Assembly (NCBI GenBank): GCA_021739635.1
Contig: JAIPBH010000001.1
Span: 1 to 64,000 of the forward strand
Reading direction: 5' to 3'
DNA from: Flavobacteriaceae bacterium
Lineage (GTDB): Bacteria > Bacteroidota > Bacteroidia > Flavobacteriales > Flavobacteriaceae
DNA length: 64,000 nucleotides
Shown in pieces: positions 63,368-64,000 of the stretch. Within the stretch, counting starts at the first letter, position 1. The number at the start of each line of letters is the position of its first letter. A model generated the notes under the pieces. It saw only the letters and a list, made by a program, of their open reading frames with translations. It did no database searches and was not told the DNA's origin. The translations under genes and the position numbers were made by a program.

Positions 63368-64000
63368 TTATTGAAAGGTAAAGTTTATAAATAAACCTCG
63401 TGTTTTCATACTATTTATATTGCTTGTCCATGGGCTATTTGGGTCATCATCTCTTACCAATTCATCATTAATACCAAACAATCCTCTAACTGAAGGCGTA
63501 AATTTAAAGTTGTGCAAATAAAAATCTATTCCAAAACCAAGTTCATAAAATAATGTGTTTTTAGTAGTTCTAAATTGCCCATTACTATTATCATCAGGGT
63601 TGTCTTGGTTACTTGAAAGATTTAATGCTGTAGAAAAGCCGCCTACAATAAAAGGTTTGAAATTATTAATTCTTTTGGTAGAAAATTTAACTAATAACGG
63701 AATATGAATATAGGTAGATTTAACTTCTCTTACCAAATCATTAGTGTCATATGGAAGCCCTTGAAAATATTCTGTACTATAATATAATTCTCTGGTTGTA
63801 ATTAATAATCCGGGTTCTAAACGTAAATCAATATAATTGTTAATGCGTAAATTTCCAATTAAACCTACGTTAAACCCAACACTTTTCTTTATATGAATAT
63901 CTCTTAAATCTTGGTTATAATCAAAATTAAAGTCATAACTACTAAAACCTAAAAAGTAACCCCAACGCAGTAAATTATTGTCTGTAGAACCTCTACCTTG
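63368..64000 (-). CDS. porT: PorT, type IX secretion system outer membrane protein (5'-truncated by the window edge)
   Basis: The frame stays open to the last base, so the N-terminus lies beyond the window; the visible Met-like codons are internal. Recognisable PorT stretches are DLVREVKSTYIHIPLLVKFS, FKPFIVGGFSTALNLSSNQD, ELGFGIDFYLHNFKFTPSVR, and NDELVRDDDPNSPW, ending in a beta-strand FINFTFQ. PorT is an outer-membrane beta-barrel needed for T9SS export. Its position beside a TrmH-type gene agrees with flavobacterial gene order as I recall it. The beta-helix and fusion proteins of the PUL depend on this system. Confidence 0.88.
   Translation of the reverse strand, partial: QGRGSTDNNLLRWGYFLGFSSYDFNFDYNQDLRDIHIKKSVGFNVGLIGNLRINNYIDLRLEPGLLITTRELYYSTEYFQGLPYDTNDLVREVKSTYIHIPLLVKFSTKRINNFKPFIVGGFSTALNLSSNQDNPDDNSNGQFRTTKNTLFYELGFGIDFYLHNFKFTPSVRGLFGINDELVRDDDPNSPWTSNINSMKTRGLFINFTFQ

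Overview
The window is low-GC DNA from a marine-type member of the Flavobacteriaceae (Bacteroidota). The evidence is the SusC/SusD pair, type IX secretion (T9SS) C-terminal domains, PorT, TamL, a short primary sigma factor of about 287 residues, TAnnTTTG promoter boxes upstream of several housekeeping genes, and near absence of Shine-Dalgarno sequences. It splits into an accessory catabolic region (about 1-50.9 kb) and a conserved housekeeping region (about 51.1-64 kb). A 3' tRNA fragment followed by a strong terminator lies exactly at the junction.

Bases 1-3514 hold the 3' end of a repeat-rich T9SS adhesin and a decayed adhesin-like pseudogene. From about 4.2 to 50.8 kb runs a large polysaccharide utilization locus (PUL) that looks built for a sulfated alpha-mannan. 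The plus-strand block comprises a beta-helix surface protein, a 1417-residue fusion (sulfatase, GH99-like and beta-helix modules plus a T9SS tail), a carboxypeptidase-like regulatory-domain protein, SusC, SusD, a GH99-fold lipoprotein whose catalytic glutamates are replaced, an intact GH99-like lipoprotein, two GH92 alpha-mannosidases, a FucP-like sugar permease, three sulfatases, an esterase and mannose-6-phosphate isomerase. The facing minus-strand operon (44.5 to 32.2 kb) encodes two more GH92 enzymes, a GH3 enzyme with a PA14 insert, two sulfatases and a Tat-exported metallophosphoesterase. Next come a small duplicated secreted protein, a second large beta-helix T9SS protein and a lipoprotein formylglycine-generating enzyme that should activate the sulfatases.

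Inferred flow: T9SS-displayed enzymes (the fusion and the beta-helix proteins) and surface lipoproteins desulfate and cut the glycan. SusCD imports oligosaccharides. Periplasmic sulfatases, the esterase, the phosphoesterase, GH92 and GH3 strip them to monosaccharides. The permease imports mannose, and after phosphorylation by a kinase not seen here ManA feeds it to glycolysis. No dedicated PUL regulator (hybrid two-component, SusR-like or ECF sigma/anti-sigma) lies in the window.

The housekeeping region carries an MtfA-like peptidase, a small conserved protein, rpe, the primary sigma gene, a hypothetical gene, pnp, rpsO, accD (lacking zinc-ribbon cysteines), fbaA, tamL, a TrmH-family methyltransferase and the 3' part of porT. 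porT encodes a component of the secretion system that the PUL surface proteins need.
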